Shown: piece by piece, positions 6,806 through 14,054 of the stretch | Layout: every line of letters starts with the position of its first letter | Numbering within the stretch: position 1 is the first letter of the stretch | Assembly: GCA_046259385.1 (NCBI GenBank) | Contig: JBJYWI010000078.1 | Coordinates: forward strand, 1-18,408 | Length of the DNA stretch: 18,408 bases | Direction of reading: 5' to 3' | Source: CAVWDI01 sp046259385 | Lineage (GTDB): Bacteria > Chloroflexota > Anaerolineae > Anaerolineales > UBA4823 | The notes under the pieces: generated by a model | Database searches by the model: none | What the model saw: the letters and a program-made list of their open reading frames with translations, nothing else | Told to the model about the DNA's origin: nothing | Translations under genes and position numbers: made by a program

Positions 6806-7608
6806 CCCTATCCATAATCGATTGGCATAATCGTTTCCAACAGCAAGCCAGTTGGACTGTCTCTATACGAGAATATCTTTTGAACAGAGTGCATGATTGT
6901 TCAGATTTTAGCGTTCTTGAAGTTGGATGTGGAACTGGAGCGGTATTAGAAAACTATAGGAATGAAATTCGATATCATACTTCTACTAAATCAGCAGCAG
7001 TGAATAGCCTGAATCTGTTTGGGATTGATATCAATCAAAATTTTCTCGCCTTTGCAAAGGAACATTTCGAATCCGCTTTTTATTCATTAGCAGACGGAAT
7101 TTCATTACCATTCAAGGAAAATACATTTGACATTACCTATACCCATTTTCTTTTTATGTGGCTGAGAGAACCTGTGCAAGCGCTGAAGGAAATTGTCAGG
7201 GTAACCAAACCAGGTTGCCTTGTCTTTGCTTTTGGAGAACCTGATTACGGTGGCCGTATCGATTACCCGGAGGAATTAGAGCCCATTTCAGAAGCGCAAA
7301 TAAATTCTCTGTATGTACAGGGTGCAGATCCATTTTATGGTCGCAAATTGTCTGCACACTTTATCAAGGCAGGTTTGGTAGAAATTGAAATGGGTGTCTT
7401 AGGAGGAAATTGGAGTTCAGATGATCTGATAAAAGATTTTAAATTTGAATGGCAATTCATAAACTCGGATTTAAATCTGGTCAGATCAGACCTCGATTTG
7501 GATGTTTTCAGGATAAAAGAAGAAAATTACCGCAGTAAGGGAGAGCGGGTTTTATTTGTTCCTACTTTTTATGCTTCTGGCAAAAAACCGAAGGCGATAT
7601 TTCGTTAA
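6802..7608 (+). CDS. Class I SAM-dependent methyltransferase
   Basis: This is a Rossmann-fold methyltransferase of the Methyltransf_11 type. Motif I is VLEVGCGTGAVL (38-49, with Glu40, Gly42, Gly44, Gly46). The acidic residue for the SAM ribose is Asp76 (FGIDIN), and motifs DGISLPF and TFDITYTHFLFMW follow. I choose the TTG at 6802: it overlaps the previous stop as TTGA, has GGAAAGG 9 bases upstream (6786-6792), and no ATG lies nearby. A TTG at 6772 in the same frame is the alternative. The start overlap implies translational coupling with the radical SAM-like paralogue. The substrate is unknown. The stop overlaps the convergent Rieske gene's stop in TTAA (7605-7608). A role in the cassette's tail modification is inference from coupling. 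Confidence 0.85.
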   Translation: MTLSIIDWHNRFQQQASWTVSIREYLLNRVHDCSDFSVLEVGCGTGAVLENYRNEIRYHTSTKSAAVNSLNLFGIDINQNFLAFAKEHFESAFYSLADGISLPFKENTFDITYTHFLFMWLREPVQALKEIVRVTKPGCLVFAFGEPDYGGRIDYPEELEPISEAQINSLYVQGADPFYGRKLSAHFIKAGLVEIEMGVLGGNWSSDDLIKDFKFEWQFINSDLNLVRSDLDLDVFRIKEENYRSKGERVLFVPTFYASGKKPKAIFR

Positions 7609-7952
7609 GGTATTGGAAAACCAATTTCAATCATTTCGCCTTTCACCCTGACCGGATACGCGCAAATATCAACCACAGCAGGTAAAGACACTGCTTGACC
7701 AGTCCGAATGTCGAATCGGGCGCCGTGGCGCGGGCAGACTATTTTATGATCCTCCAGCTCGCCTTCACCGAGAGGTCCATTATCATGGCTGCAAATGTCG
7801 TCAATAGCAAAATATTCGCCATCAATTTTAAAGAGTACCAGCTGTTTATTTTCAATTTCAAGAAATAATCGCTCTCCTTCAATTATTTCATCAACTGAAC
7901 ATATTTCAATAAATTCAATAGAATCTGAGTCGTATTCCGTATAGTCAAACAT
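7605..7952 (-). CDS. Rieske-type [2Fe-2S] ferredoxin, end of SUF operon
   Basis: The small soluble electron carrier has 115 aa. It carries the Rieske ligand pairs C-x-H (Cys54, His56, in CSHDNGPLGEG) and C-x2-H (Cys73, His76, in CPRHGARFD), followed by TGQAVSLPAV...YPVRV, typical of NirD/BphF-like ferredoxins. There is no signal peptide or membrane anchor. It is the last gene of the SUF run, 48 bases after sufU. A Rieske protein at this place may supply electrons for cluster assembly or protect it, but that is not proven by sequence. The ATG at 7952 has no clear ribosome site; the first ~16 residues are acidic and extend beyond the usual Rieske start. No terminator is seen at its end, where it collides with the methyltransferase gene. 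Confidence 0.9.
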   Translation of the reverse strand: MFDYTEYDSDSIEFIEICSVDEIIEGERLFLEIENKQLVLFKIDGEYFAIDDICSHDNGPLGEGELEDHKIVCPRHGARFDIRTGQAVSLPAVVDICAYPVRVKGEMIEIGFPIP

Positions 7953-8000
7953 ATTGTTACATTATTTATAGCAATATTCTTTTATTATCTGGGTTCCTTA

Positions 8001-8387
8001 TTAATCCACATCACTTTCACCCACTCCGTAAACTCCAGCTTTTAGGACTTTTAAGGAAAGTAAGGCACACTTTAATCTTACAGGACCTAACTCCAGTCCT
8101 AATAATTCAAGTAAATCCTCTTTAGAAATTTCTTTAATATCATCCAATGATTTACCCTGGATAGATTCGATAAGGAGATCTGCAGAAGCCTGGGAAATTG
8201 CGCATCCATGCCCATCAAAAGTTGCTTCTGTTACAATCCCATTCTTATCTATACGCAAATCTATCCTTATATGATCTCCACACAAAGGATTATCATCTTC
8301 AAAGGAGATATCGTTTGGATCCAATATCCCTTTAAATTGTGGGTTTTTATATCGGTCTATGATGACTTCTCTATATAAATCTTCCAT
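8001..8387 (-). CDS. sufU: SufU-type iron-sulfur assembly protein
   Basis: SufU is the zinc-binding partner of SufS and accepts sulfur from it; it is related to the IscU scaffold. The 128-aa protein has the three conserved cysteines, Cys36 (NPLCGD), Cys62 (GHGCAIS) and Cys107 (RLKCALL), plus Asp38 next to the first. The GHGCAISQASADLL helix is typical. The segment between the second and third cysteines is longer than in IscU, as in SufU (about 44 residues). The protein lies directly after sufS (36 bases) and before the Rieske gene, so SufS-SufU sulfur transfer is the expected pathway. No strong ribosome site is seen before the ATG at 8387. Confidence 0.92.
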   Translation of the reverse strand: MEDLYREVIIDRYKNPQFKGILDPNDISFEDDNPLCGDHIRIDLRIDKNGIVTEATFDGHGCAISQASADLLIESIQGKSLDDIKEISKEDLLELLGLELGPVRLKCALLSLKVLKAGVYGVGESDVD

Positions 8388-8423
8388 TTTCTGTTTAATT
8401 AAAGTGATATTTTCAACCGCAGG

Positions 8424-9668
8424 TTATACGCCAAATATATCTAACACCGAATATAATCCCTCAGCCAATTTATCAACCTCTTCCTTCGTATTGTAAAGGT
8501 AAAAACTTGCCCGTGCTGAAGCGGGGATATTCAATATATTATGAAGCGGCATTGCGCAGTGATGACCGGCTCTTACAGCAATTCCATGGCTGTCCAATAT
8601 CTGTGATATGTCATGAGGGTGCGAACCACTCATTGTAAAAGACACTACTCCACCTTTTTTCTTCGCTTCGGGTCCGTAGATTTGCAATCCTGGGATTTCT
8701 TCAAGTCTCTCGATTGCATAATCTACAATCTGTTGTTCGTGCTCAATAATTTTTTCCATTCCGATTGCTTCGAGATAATCAATCGCAGCGCCAAAACCAA
8801 CTGCCTCCGCAATAGCTGGGGTTCCGGCTTCAAATTTATAAGGCAGGTCATTAGCCGAAAATTCCCTTAACTTGACTCGTTTTATCATATCCCCGCCCCC
8901 CAAGAATGGGGGCATCTCTTCCAACAATTCTCGTTTACCATATAAAACACCAATTCCACTTGGTCCGCACATTTTATGGGCTGAAAACGCTAGAAAGTCC
9001 ATATCTAATTTCTGAACATCCATGGGAATATGCGGAACTGATTGTGCTCCATCGACAATAATAGTCGTACCAGCATCACGGGCCATTCGGATAATATCTG
9101 CAGCTGGATTTATCGTGCCTAAGACATTAGACATATAAGTGAAGCTCACAGCTTTTGGTTGTAAATTCAAAAGCTGTCTGTAAACTTCGAGATCAAGCAA
9201 TCCTTCAGCTGTTAATGGAATGAACTCCAAGTCAAAGCCAAGCGTTTCAGACAACATCTGCCATGGAACCAGATTTGAATGGTGTTCCATTTCGGTCAAT
9301 ATTACAATATCGCCTGGTTCTAAATTTGACCGGCCCCAACTCTGTACAATTAAATTAATTGATTCGGTCGTATTGCGGGTAAAAATAATTTGTTCCGGAG
9401 AAGGTGAGTTTATAAATGCGGCAATTTTATTTCGGGCATTTTCATATTGTTCGGTAGCTTCCTCTGCCAGTTTATGAATGCCGCGGTGGATATTCGCATA
9501 CGAAGTTCGATAGAATCGATCCATCTCATCCAGAACCTGTTCTGGTTTCTGACTTGTTGCTGCAGAATCGAGGTAGACAAGTGGCACACCTGGTTTAATT
9601 TCTTGTTTTAGTATCGGGAAGTCATTACGAAAACGAAGAAAGTCTGTATCTTTTTCGATATCTATCAT
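8424..9668 (-). CDS. sufS: Cysteine desulfurase SufS (group II)
   Basis: This pyridoxal-phosphate enzyme takes sulfur from cysteine for Fe-S cluster synthesis. The 414-aa length is normal. The N-terminal part has YLDSAATSQKP, and the PLP-binding lysine is Lys232 in FSAHKMCGPSGIGVLYG. The catalytic cysteine is Cys371 in RAGHHCAMP, the short-loop form characteristic of SufS. Residues for PLP contact (TEMEHHSN, DGAQSVPH) are also visible. It sits between the 96-aa unknown and sufU, and the latter supports the SufS-SufU pairing. I accept the ATG at 9668; the spacing to a weak GGACAG site is long. Confidence 0.95.
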   Translation of the reverse strand: MIDIEKDTDFLRFRNDFPILKQEIKPGVPLVYLDSAATSQKPEQVLDEMDRFYRTSYANIHRGIHKLAEEATEQYENARNKIAAFINSPSPEQIIFTRNTTESINLIVQSWGRSNLEPGDIVILTEMEHHSNLVPWQMLSETLGFDLEFIPLTAEGLLDLEVYRQLLNLQPKAVSFTYMSNVLGTINPAADIIRMARDAGTTIIVDGAQSVPHIPMDVQKLDMDFLAFSAHKMCGPSGIGVLYGKRELLEEMPPFLGGGDMIKRVKLREFSANDLPYKFEAGTPAIAEAVGFGAAIDYLEAIGMEKIIEHEQQIVDYAIERLEEIPGLQIYGPEAKKKGGVVSFTMSGSHPHDISQILDSHGIAVRAGHHCAMPLHNILNIPASARASFYLYNTKEEVDKLAEGLYSVLDIFGV

Positions 9669-9722
9669 TATATAAAATTGCTGTCCAACTTTTTAATAAT
9701 TTTTATGCAGAAACACCCAATG

Positions 9723-10013
9723 TTACTTGGTTGTGGTTTGTTTTTTTCTCTTACGGCGAAGCGGTCTACGAACATTTTGCGAATCTTTGGGACACCACAA
9801 CACATGATCGGGTACCATCCAACCATCTGTGAGATAAACGTTTTCTTTGAATTGAACTGCGATCATTTTTGGATCAACCTGAACCACAGTACCTTCCAAC
9901 CAATCGCGGATACGGTCGGTTTCCTCCTCGTGATCGCAATAAACCTCCACTCTATCGCCAACTCTAAAACCCCTCTCTTCATCCGGGTCTCTGGTAAAAA
10001 ATACTCCTGACAA
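9723..10013 (-). CDS. Unknown 96-aa basic-tailed, SH3/KOW-like protein inside SUF operon
   Basis: I do not recognise a named family. The first two thirds (about 15-75) have the spacing of a small beta-barrel of SH3, Tudor or KOW type (FRVGDRVEVYCDH...WLEGTVVQVDPKMIAVQF...GWMVPDHVLWCPKD). The last ~20 residues are strongly basic (RRPLRRKRKKQ), which suits nucleic-acid contact. There are two cysteines (Cys26 and Cys74) but no clear metal motif. The start is a TTG with a strong AGGAG six bases ahead, and no ATG alternative exists nearby. It lies between sufD and sufS after a 205-base gap that holds a possible promoter. It could be a regulator or an assembly factor; no function can be assigned. 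Confidence 0.75.
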   Translation of the reverse strand: MSGVFFTRDPDEERGFRVGDRVEVYCDHEEETDRIRDWLEGTVVQVDPKMIAVQFKENVYLTDGWMVPDHVLWCPKDSQNVRRPLRRKRKKQTTTK

Positions 10014-10156
10014 TTTCCTCTCCTTATTTGATATTACTTATTAGTCTATATTCTAGATTAAGCCTTCCAGTTCAAACAAAACGTTTCCCCACTAAAAATG
10101 ACATAATTAAAAACTCTATCCTATTTAATATATTTAAGGTGATTGATAGATTTGAT

Positions 10157-10184
10157 ATTTTACTTTATATGAGTCAAAGTTCAA
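10157..10184 (-). promoter_or_regulatory. Possible internal promoter for 96-aa gene, sufS, sufU, Rieske
   Basis: On the minus strand a -35-like TTGAAC (10179-10184) and a -10-like TAAAAT (10157-10162) lie 16 bases apart in the 205-base gap after sufD. The rest of this gap is AT-rich with no supported gene. A start here would transcribe the second half of the SUF operon separately. Confidence 0.4.
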
Positions 10185-10218
10185 GTATTAAACGTGATAA
10201 AAGATCCATCTCACAGTT

Positions 10219-11580
10219 TTAATAATCTGTCTTTCCACTTATCGCTTTTTGTAGACGAGACCTCACCCCTTCATAGGGAATACGCTGCATAATAGGGTCG
10301 AAGAAACCCTTTACAACCAATTTCTCTGCTTCCTTTCTTGGTATTCCTCGAGTCTCCAAATAAAAAACCTGCTCAGGATCAATTTTTCCTACCGTCGCAC
10401 CATGAGTACAGCGAACATCATCCGCTAGAATCTCCAATCCTGGTATTGAATCTGCTCTGGAAGTTGAATCTAAAATTAAATTCCTGTTCGCTTGGTAGCC
10501 ATCGGATTTTTGAGCACCGGGCGCTACGTAAATCATTCCCTGCCATACAGATCTGCTTTTTTCCCTTAACGCTCCTTTGAAAAGTAAATCGCTTGTTGTA
10601 TCTGGAGCCAGGTGATTTTGCTGAGTATCGTGATCGAGATGCTGCTCGCCATCGGTGAAGTAAAATCCTGACATTCGAGCGGTTGACCCTCTGCCAATCA
10701 GATCTATATCTGAGAAATTTTTCGTCAAGTGACTTCCTACAGCGCCAAATATCCAATCGATTCTGGCGTCGCTCTCAACTTTTGCGCGCTCATGACTGAA
10801 ATTCCAAACATGTTCTCCCCACGATTGAAATTCCACAAACTTAAAATTAGATCCGGGTCCAACAAATATTTCAACTACTCCGGCATGCAAAGTTGAATTA
10901 TCAGGTACAGTGGGTGAAGCGGATTCATGCACATATGTGGCAGATGAACCTTCTTCCAGATAGACCATCAAATGGGTAAAAAAAGCAAGCTTATCTCCCG
11001 GTCCCCATATTATACTGTGCAAAGGCAACTCAAGGTCTAATCCTTGAGGGACATAAAGTAAAACCCCATTTTGCGCAAGAGATGAAGCCAGCGCAGCAAA
11101 TTTACCTTCTTCGGATTTTACAATTTTCCCCATTATCTTATTCAATATATCTGGATGACGCTTCTGGGCAGTAATCAAATCCGTAAAAATCACACCCGTG
11201 TCATCAATTTGCGGATTGTTATCAATTTCTACACCTGTAGGAGTAAAGATTATTTGTCCGCCGTGAGCATTTCCCACAAGAGGTTGAAGCAATTCTTCCG
11301 GTACCGGCGGCACTTCCGCTTCATCAAACTTCTGCAATTCAGGCAGGAGGAAATCCGCCGCGGGTAATCCCTTTAAATCCGTTCTACGCCATGCTTCTTC
11401 CTGGGTAGTAGGGAAAGAGATAATTTGAAAATCATTCCATGCTTTTTTGCGAATATTTTTAATATTATCTGGAACGTCGCCATTACCTGAGATCTTAGAA
11501 AACATCTCCCCGGTAAAAGAAAATTGTTTTTGAGTTGATTCTGTGCGCTTCTTTCTAGTAATTACTTTTTTATTTGCCAT
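10219..11580 (-). CDS. sufD: Fe-S cluster assembly protein SufD
   Basis: SufD is the beta-helix partner of SufB in the SufBC2D scaffold complex. The 453-aa protein has a basic, low-complexity N-terminus, then the family's helical start (RKKAWNDFQ...TTQEEAWRRTDLKGL), a long beta-helix and the conserved C-terminal block with the functional histidine: His393 in CTHGATVGKIDPEQVFYLETRG, followed by GIPRKEAEKLVVKGF. The ATG is 2 bases after the sufB stop, so the two are probably translationally coupled. It differs from sufB in lacking the SufB-type cysteine/DALLLD segment, which supports the SufD call. Confidence 0.93.
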   Translation of the reverse strand: MANKKVITRKKRTESTQKQFSFTGEMFSKISGNGDVPDNIKNIRKKAWNDFQIISFPTTQEEAWRRTDLKGLPAADFLLPELQKFDEAEVPPVPEELLQPLVGNAHGGQIIFTPTGVEIDNNPQIDDTGVIFTDLITAQKRHPDILNKIMGKIVKSEEGKFAALASSLAQNGVLLYVPQGLDLELPLHSIIWGPGDKLAFFTHLMVYLEEGSSATYVHESASPTVPDNSTLHAGVVEIFVGPGSNFKFVEFQSWGEHVWNFSHERAKVESDARIDWIFGAVGSHLTKNFSDIDLIGRGSTARMSGFYFTDGEQHLDHDTQQNHLAPDTTSDLLFKGALREKSRSVWQGMIYVAPGAQKSDGYQANRNLILDSTSRADSIPGLEILADDVRCTHGATVGKIDPEQVFYLETRGIPRKEAEKLVVKGFFDPIMQRIPYEGVRSRLQKAISGKTDY

Positions 11581-11582
11581 AG

Positions 11583-12986
11583 TTAACCAATCGATCCTTC
11601 CATCTGCAGTTGAATAAGCCGGTTCATTTCGATAGCATATTCCATTGGCAATTCCTTAACCAATGGTTCAATAAAACCGGAAACTACCATTGTGGTCGCT
11701 TCCTCTTCACTCAATCCCCGGCTCATCAGGTAAAAGAGCTGTTCTTCACCTACTTTGGAAACCGATGCTTCATGCCCAATTGTGACATCATCCTCATCAA
11801 TTTCGATATATGGGTAGGTGTCGGAACGGGAATGTTCATCCAGCAACAATGCATCACACACAACATTTGAGCGTACATTTGTTGCACCTTTATGCACCTT
11901 CAATAATCCCCGGTAGGAGGCTCTTCCCGAGCCTTTACTTATCGATTTGGAAGTGATTTTGCTGCTCGTATTTGGCGCAAAATGAAGTACCTTCCCGCCC
12001 GCGTCCTGGTGCTGACCATCGCCGGCAAAAGCCATAGAAAGAATTTCACCATGAGCTCCCGGTCCCAACAGGTAGCATGAAGGGTATTTCATTGTTACTT
12101 TAGAGCCGAGATTGGCGTCAACCCATTCCATGGTAGCGCCTTCATAAACCAGCGCCCGTTGGGTTACCAGGTTATATACATTGTTAGACCAGTTCTGAAT
12201 AGTCGTGTATCTCACACGGGCATTCTTCCTTACGATAATTTCAATCACCCCGCTGTGAAGGGAATCAGTCGTGTAAATTGGTGCGGTACACCCCTCTACA
12301 TAGTGGACCTTTGCCCCTTCATCTGCAATAATCAAGGTGCGTTCAAATTGACCAATATTGGCGACATTCAAACGAAAATACGCCTGCAAAGGCAAATCCA
12401 CACTCACCCCCGGTGGAATATAAATAAAGGAGCCACCAGACCAGACTGCGCCGTTTAAAGCTGCAAATTTATTGTCTTCAATCGGAATAACCTTTCCAAA
12501 ATATTCGCGGAAAAGTTCAGGGTGTTCACGCAAACCATCTTCTATGCTTAAGAAAATTACCCCTTGCTCTTTCAGGTGATCCTGCACCTGATGGTAAACC
12601 ATTTCTGATTCATACTGTGCACCGACCCCTGCAAGAAATTTCTGCTCAGCTTCTGGAATGCCCAGTTTGTCAAATGTGTTTTTTATATTCTCTGGCACGT
12701 CATCCCAGCTTTTGCTTTCTGCTTCGGTTGGTTTGACATAATAATAAATATTGTCCAGATCCAGGTTAGAGAGGTCAGCTCCCCAAGTCGGTATTGGGCG
12801 TTTCATGAAATGTTCAAGAGCTTTCAGACGAAACTCCAGCATCCATGAAGGCTCCCCTTTCATCGCTGAGATTTGTTCAACAATCTCTTTGTCCAGACCT
12901 TTCTGTGATTTAAATACATATGTCTCTGGATCCTTAAATCCATATTGATATTCACCTATACCTTCTAAAATATGAGCATCGCTCAT
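11583..12986 (-). CDS. sufB: Fe-S cluster assembly scaffold SufB
   Basis: SufB is the scaffold on which SUF builds Fe-S clusters, working with SufC and SufD. The 467-aa length is standard. The beta-helix core contains GCTAPIYTTDSLHSGVIEI and the block VVCDALLLDEHSRSDTYPYIEI with Cys377. GHEASVSKVGEEQLFYLMSRGL, with its key acidic residues, follows, and the protein ends in QMEGSIG, typical of SufB. The start ATG has GGAGG with a 7-base spacer. It follows sufC by 53 bases and is immediately followed by sufD. Confidence 0.95.
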   Translation of the reverse strand: MSDAHILEGIGEYQYGFKDPETYVFKSQKGLDKEIVEQISAMKGEPSWMLEFRLKALEHFMKRPIPTWGADLSNLDLDNIYYYVKPTEAESKSWDDVPENIKNTFDKLGIPEAEQKFLAGVGAQYESEMVYHQVQDHLKEQGVIFLSIEDGLREHPELFREYFGKVIPIEDNKFAALNGAVWSGGSFIYIPPGVSVDLPLQAYFRLNVANIGQFERTLIIADEGAKVHYVEGCTAPIYTTDSLHSGVIEIIVRKNARVRYTTIQNWSNNVYNLVTQRALVYEGATMEWVDANLGSKVTMKYPSCYLLGPGAHGEILSMAFAGDGQHQDAGGKVLHFAPNTSSKITSKSISKGSGRASYRGLLKVHKGATNVRSNVVCDALLLDEHSRSDTYPYIEIDEDDVTIGHEASVSKVGEEQLFYLMSRGLSEEEATTMVVSGFIEPLVKELPMEYAIEMNRLIQLQMEGSIG

Positions 12987-13039
12987 TAATTACCTCCAGG
13001 CAACAATAAATATATTCTTAAATTTGTATAGGTACTAAA

Positions 13040-13813
13040 TTACTGCGTGATGCTGCTTGTTTTTTGTTTAATCCAGTCGTATCCTTCTTCTTCAAGCTGC
13101 AGCGCAAGTTCAGGTCCACCCGTTTCAACAACTTGTCCATTCAGCATGATATGGACAAAATCTGGTTTTATATAATTTAGTATCCTTTGATAGTGTGTGA
13201 TAACAAGTACACCAAAATCCGGAGATCTAAGTGCATTAACCCCTTCAGCTACTACCTTCAAGGCATCAATATCCAAACCTGAATCTGTTTCGTCCATCAA
13301 TGCAATTTCAGGCTGCAGCGTCGCCATTTGTAATACTTCTGCCCTTTTCTTTTCACCACCACTGAACCCTTCATTGAGGTAACGGCCGGCGAATGAATGA
13401 TCCATTTTCAATAAATCCATCTTCCCTTTCAGGGTTTTACGAAACTCCGGTACTGGTATTCCTTTATCGTTGGGATCCTCAGCTTTTCGGCGGGAATTAA
13501 TTGCGGTTCTTAGAAAATTTGCCACTGAAACTCCCGGGATTGATACTGGGTATTGAAACGCAAGAAATAATCCTAAATGCGCCCGTTCATCAGGATTCAA
13601 ATCAAGAATATTCTGCCCTTTGAACCAGGCTTCTCCGCTTGTTACAATATAGTTGGGATGGCCCATCAGCGAGTAAGCAAGAGTGGACTTCCCTGTACCA
13701 TTGGGCCCCATGAGCGCATGGATCTCGCCCTGTTTTACGGTAAGATCAACCCCTTTGAGTATTTCTTTATCCTCCACACTTACGTGGAGGTTTCTAATTT
13801 CCAATTCAGACAT
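13040..13813 (-). CDS. sufC: Fe-S assembly ATPase SufC
   Basis: SufC is the ABC-type ATPase that drives conformational change in SufBC2D. I start at the ATG at 13813 (257 aa), which has GGGAG upstream; an in-frame TTG at 13825 is rejected. Visible motifs are Walker A GPNGTGKS (36-43), the Q-loop in AFQYPV (Gln87), the SufC-type signature FSGGEKKR (150-157), Walker B ALMDE (171-175) with ETDSGLDIDAL, and His207 (VITHYQR). It is the first gene of the minus-strand operon, facing the sufR gene across a 241-base promoter region. Confidence 0.96.
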   Translation of the reverse strand: MSELEIRNLHVSVEDKEILKGVDLTVKQGEIHALMGPNGTGKSTLAYSLMGHPNYIVTSGEAWFKGQNILDLNPDERAHLGLFLAFQYPVSIPGVSVANFLRTAINSRRKAEDPNDKGIPVPEFRKTLKGKMDLLKMDHSFAGRYLNEGFSGGEKKRAEVLQMATLQPEIALMDETDSGLDIDALKVVAEGVNALRSPDFGVLVITHYQRILNYIKPDFVHIMLNGQVVETGGPELALQLEEEGYDWIKQKTSSITQ

Positions 13814-13852
13814 ACACACTCCCAAATATTTATAAAGATTTTAAACCTGCAA

Positions 13853-13881
13853 ATTATAGCAATTGTGCTATTTACTGTCAA
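13853..13881 (-). promoter_or_regulatory. sufC proximal promoter P1 (TTGACA-17-TATAAT)
   Basis: On the minus strand a perfect -35 TTGACA (13876-13881) and a perfect -10 TATAAT (13853-13858) are 17 bases apart. Transcription would start about 30-40 bases before the sufC ATG. The 14-base TCA-side border is shared with the repeated CTAAATATT box at 13876-13888. Confidence 0.75.
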
Positions 13882-13899
13882 TATTTAGCATAAATATCT
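13880..13899. promoter_or_regulatory. Putative operator copy 1
   Basis: The sequence contains the perfect inverted repeat ATATTTA (13881-13887), spacer GCA, TAAATAT (13891-13897). It lies next to the -35 of P1. The near-identical copy 2 begins 63 bases away, which is six DNA turns. It is a candidate binding site for the SufR-type regulator encoded next door; no footprint is available. Confidence 0.5.
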
Positions 13900-13912
13900 A
13901 ATTTATTGAGTG

Positions 13913-13941
13913 ATTATAACAAATCACACCTGTGAAGTCAA
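13913..13941 (-). promoter_or_regulatory. sufC distal promoter P2 (TTGACT-17-TATAAT)
   Basis: On the minus strand -35 TTGACT (13936-13941) and -10 TATAAT (13913-13918) are separated by 17 bases. It would give a longer leader, up to about 95-100 bases, for sufC. The spacer contains an inverted TCACA-CC-TGTGA element. Confidence 0.65.
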
Positions 13942-13942
13942 T

Positions 13943-13962
13943 AATATTTAGTATAAAAATCT
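13943..13962. promoter_or_regulatory. Putative operator copy 2
   Basis: This copy matches copy 1 closely (AATATTTAGTATAAAAATCT versus AATATTTAGCATAAATATCT, two differences). It contains ATATTTA-GTA-TAAAAAT, an inverted repeat with one mismatch. It lies directly upstream of the -35 of P2 and just before the -35 of the sufR promoter, so one protein could act on both. Confidence 0.45.
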
Positions 13963-13968
13963 TAAATA

Positions 13969-13997
13969 TTGACAAAATTAATCCGGCATAGTATACT
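13969..13997 (+). promoter_or_regulatory. sufR promoter (TTGACA-17-TATACT)
   Basis: The -35 TTGACA (13969-13974) and the -10 TATACT (13992-13997) have a 17-base spacer on the plus strand. The predicted start near 14004 leaves a leader of about 50 bases before the ATG at 14055. The -35 is directly preceded by CTTAAATATT, the same box as at the -35 elements of the divergent sufC promoters. Confidence 0.75.
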
Positions 13998-14054
13998 CCA
14001 CACCTGGTCGAAAAATTTTTTTAAATGAAAATAATAACAAACAAGTGTATATAA

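Noticed and set aside
9678..10010. Plus-strand open frame over the 96-aa gene
   Set aside because: It covers a minus-strand gene with a good ribosome site and family-like residues; the plus-strand product has no recognisable features.
10028..10222. Possible 64-aa plus-strand gene in the gap after sufD
   Set aside because: It has no ribosome site, lies in AT-rich intergenic DNA with a likely minus-strand promoter, and has no recognisable features.
13200..13382. Plus-strand open frames inside sufC, sufB and sufD (for example 11610-11870, 12159-12458)
   Set aside because: These are shadows of strongly conserved minus-strand genes.
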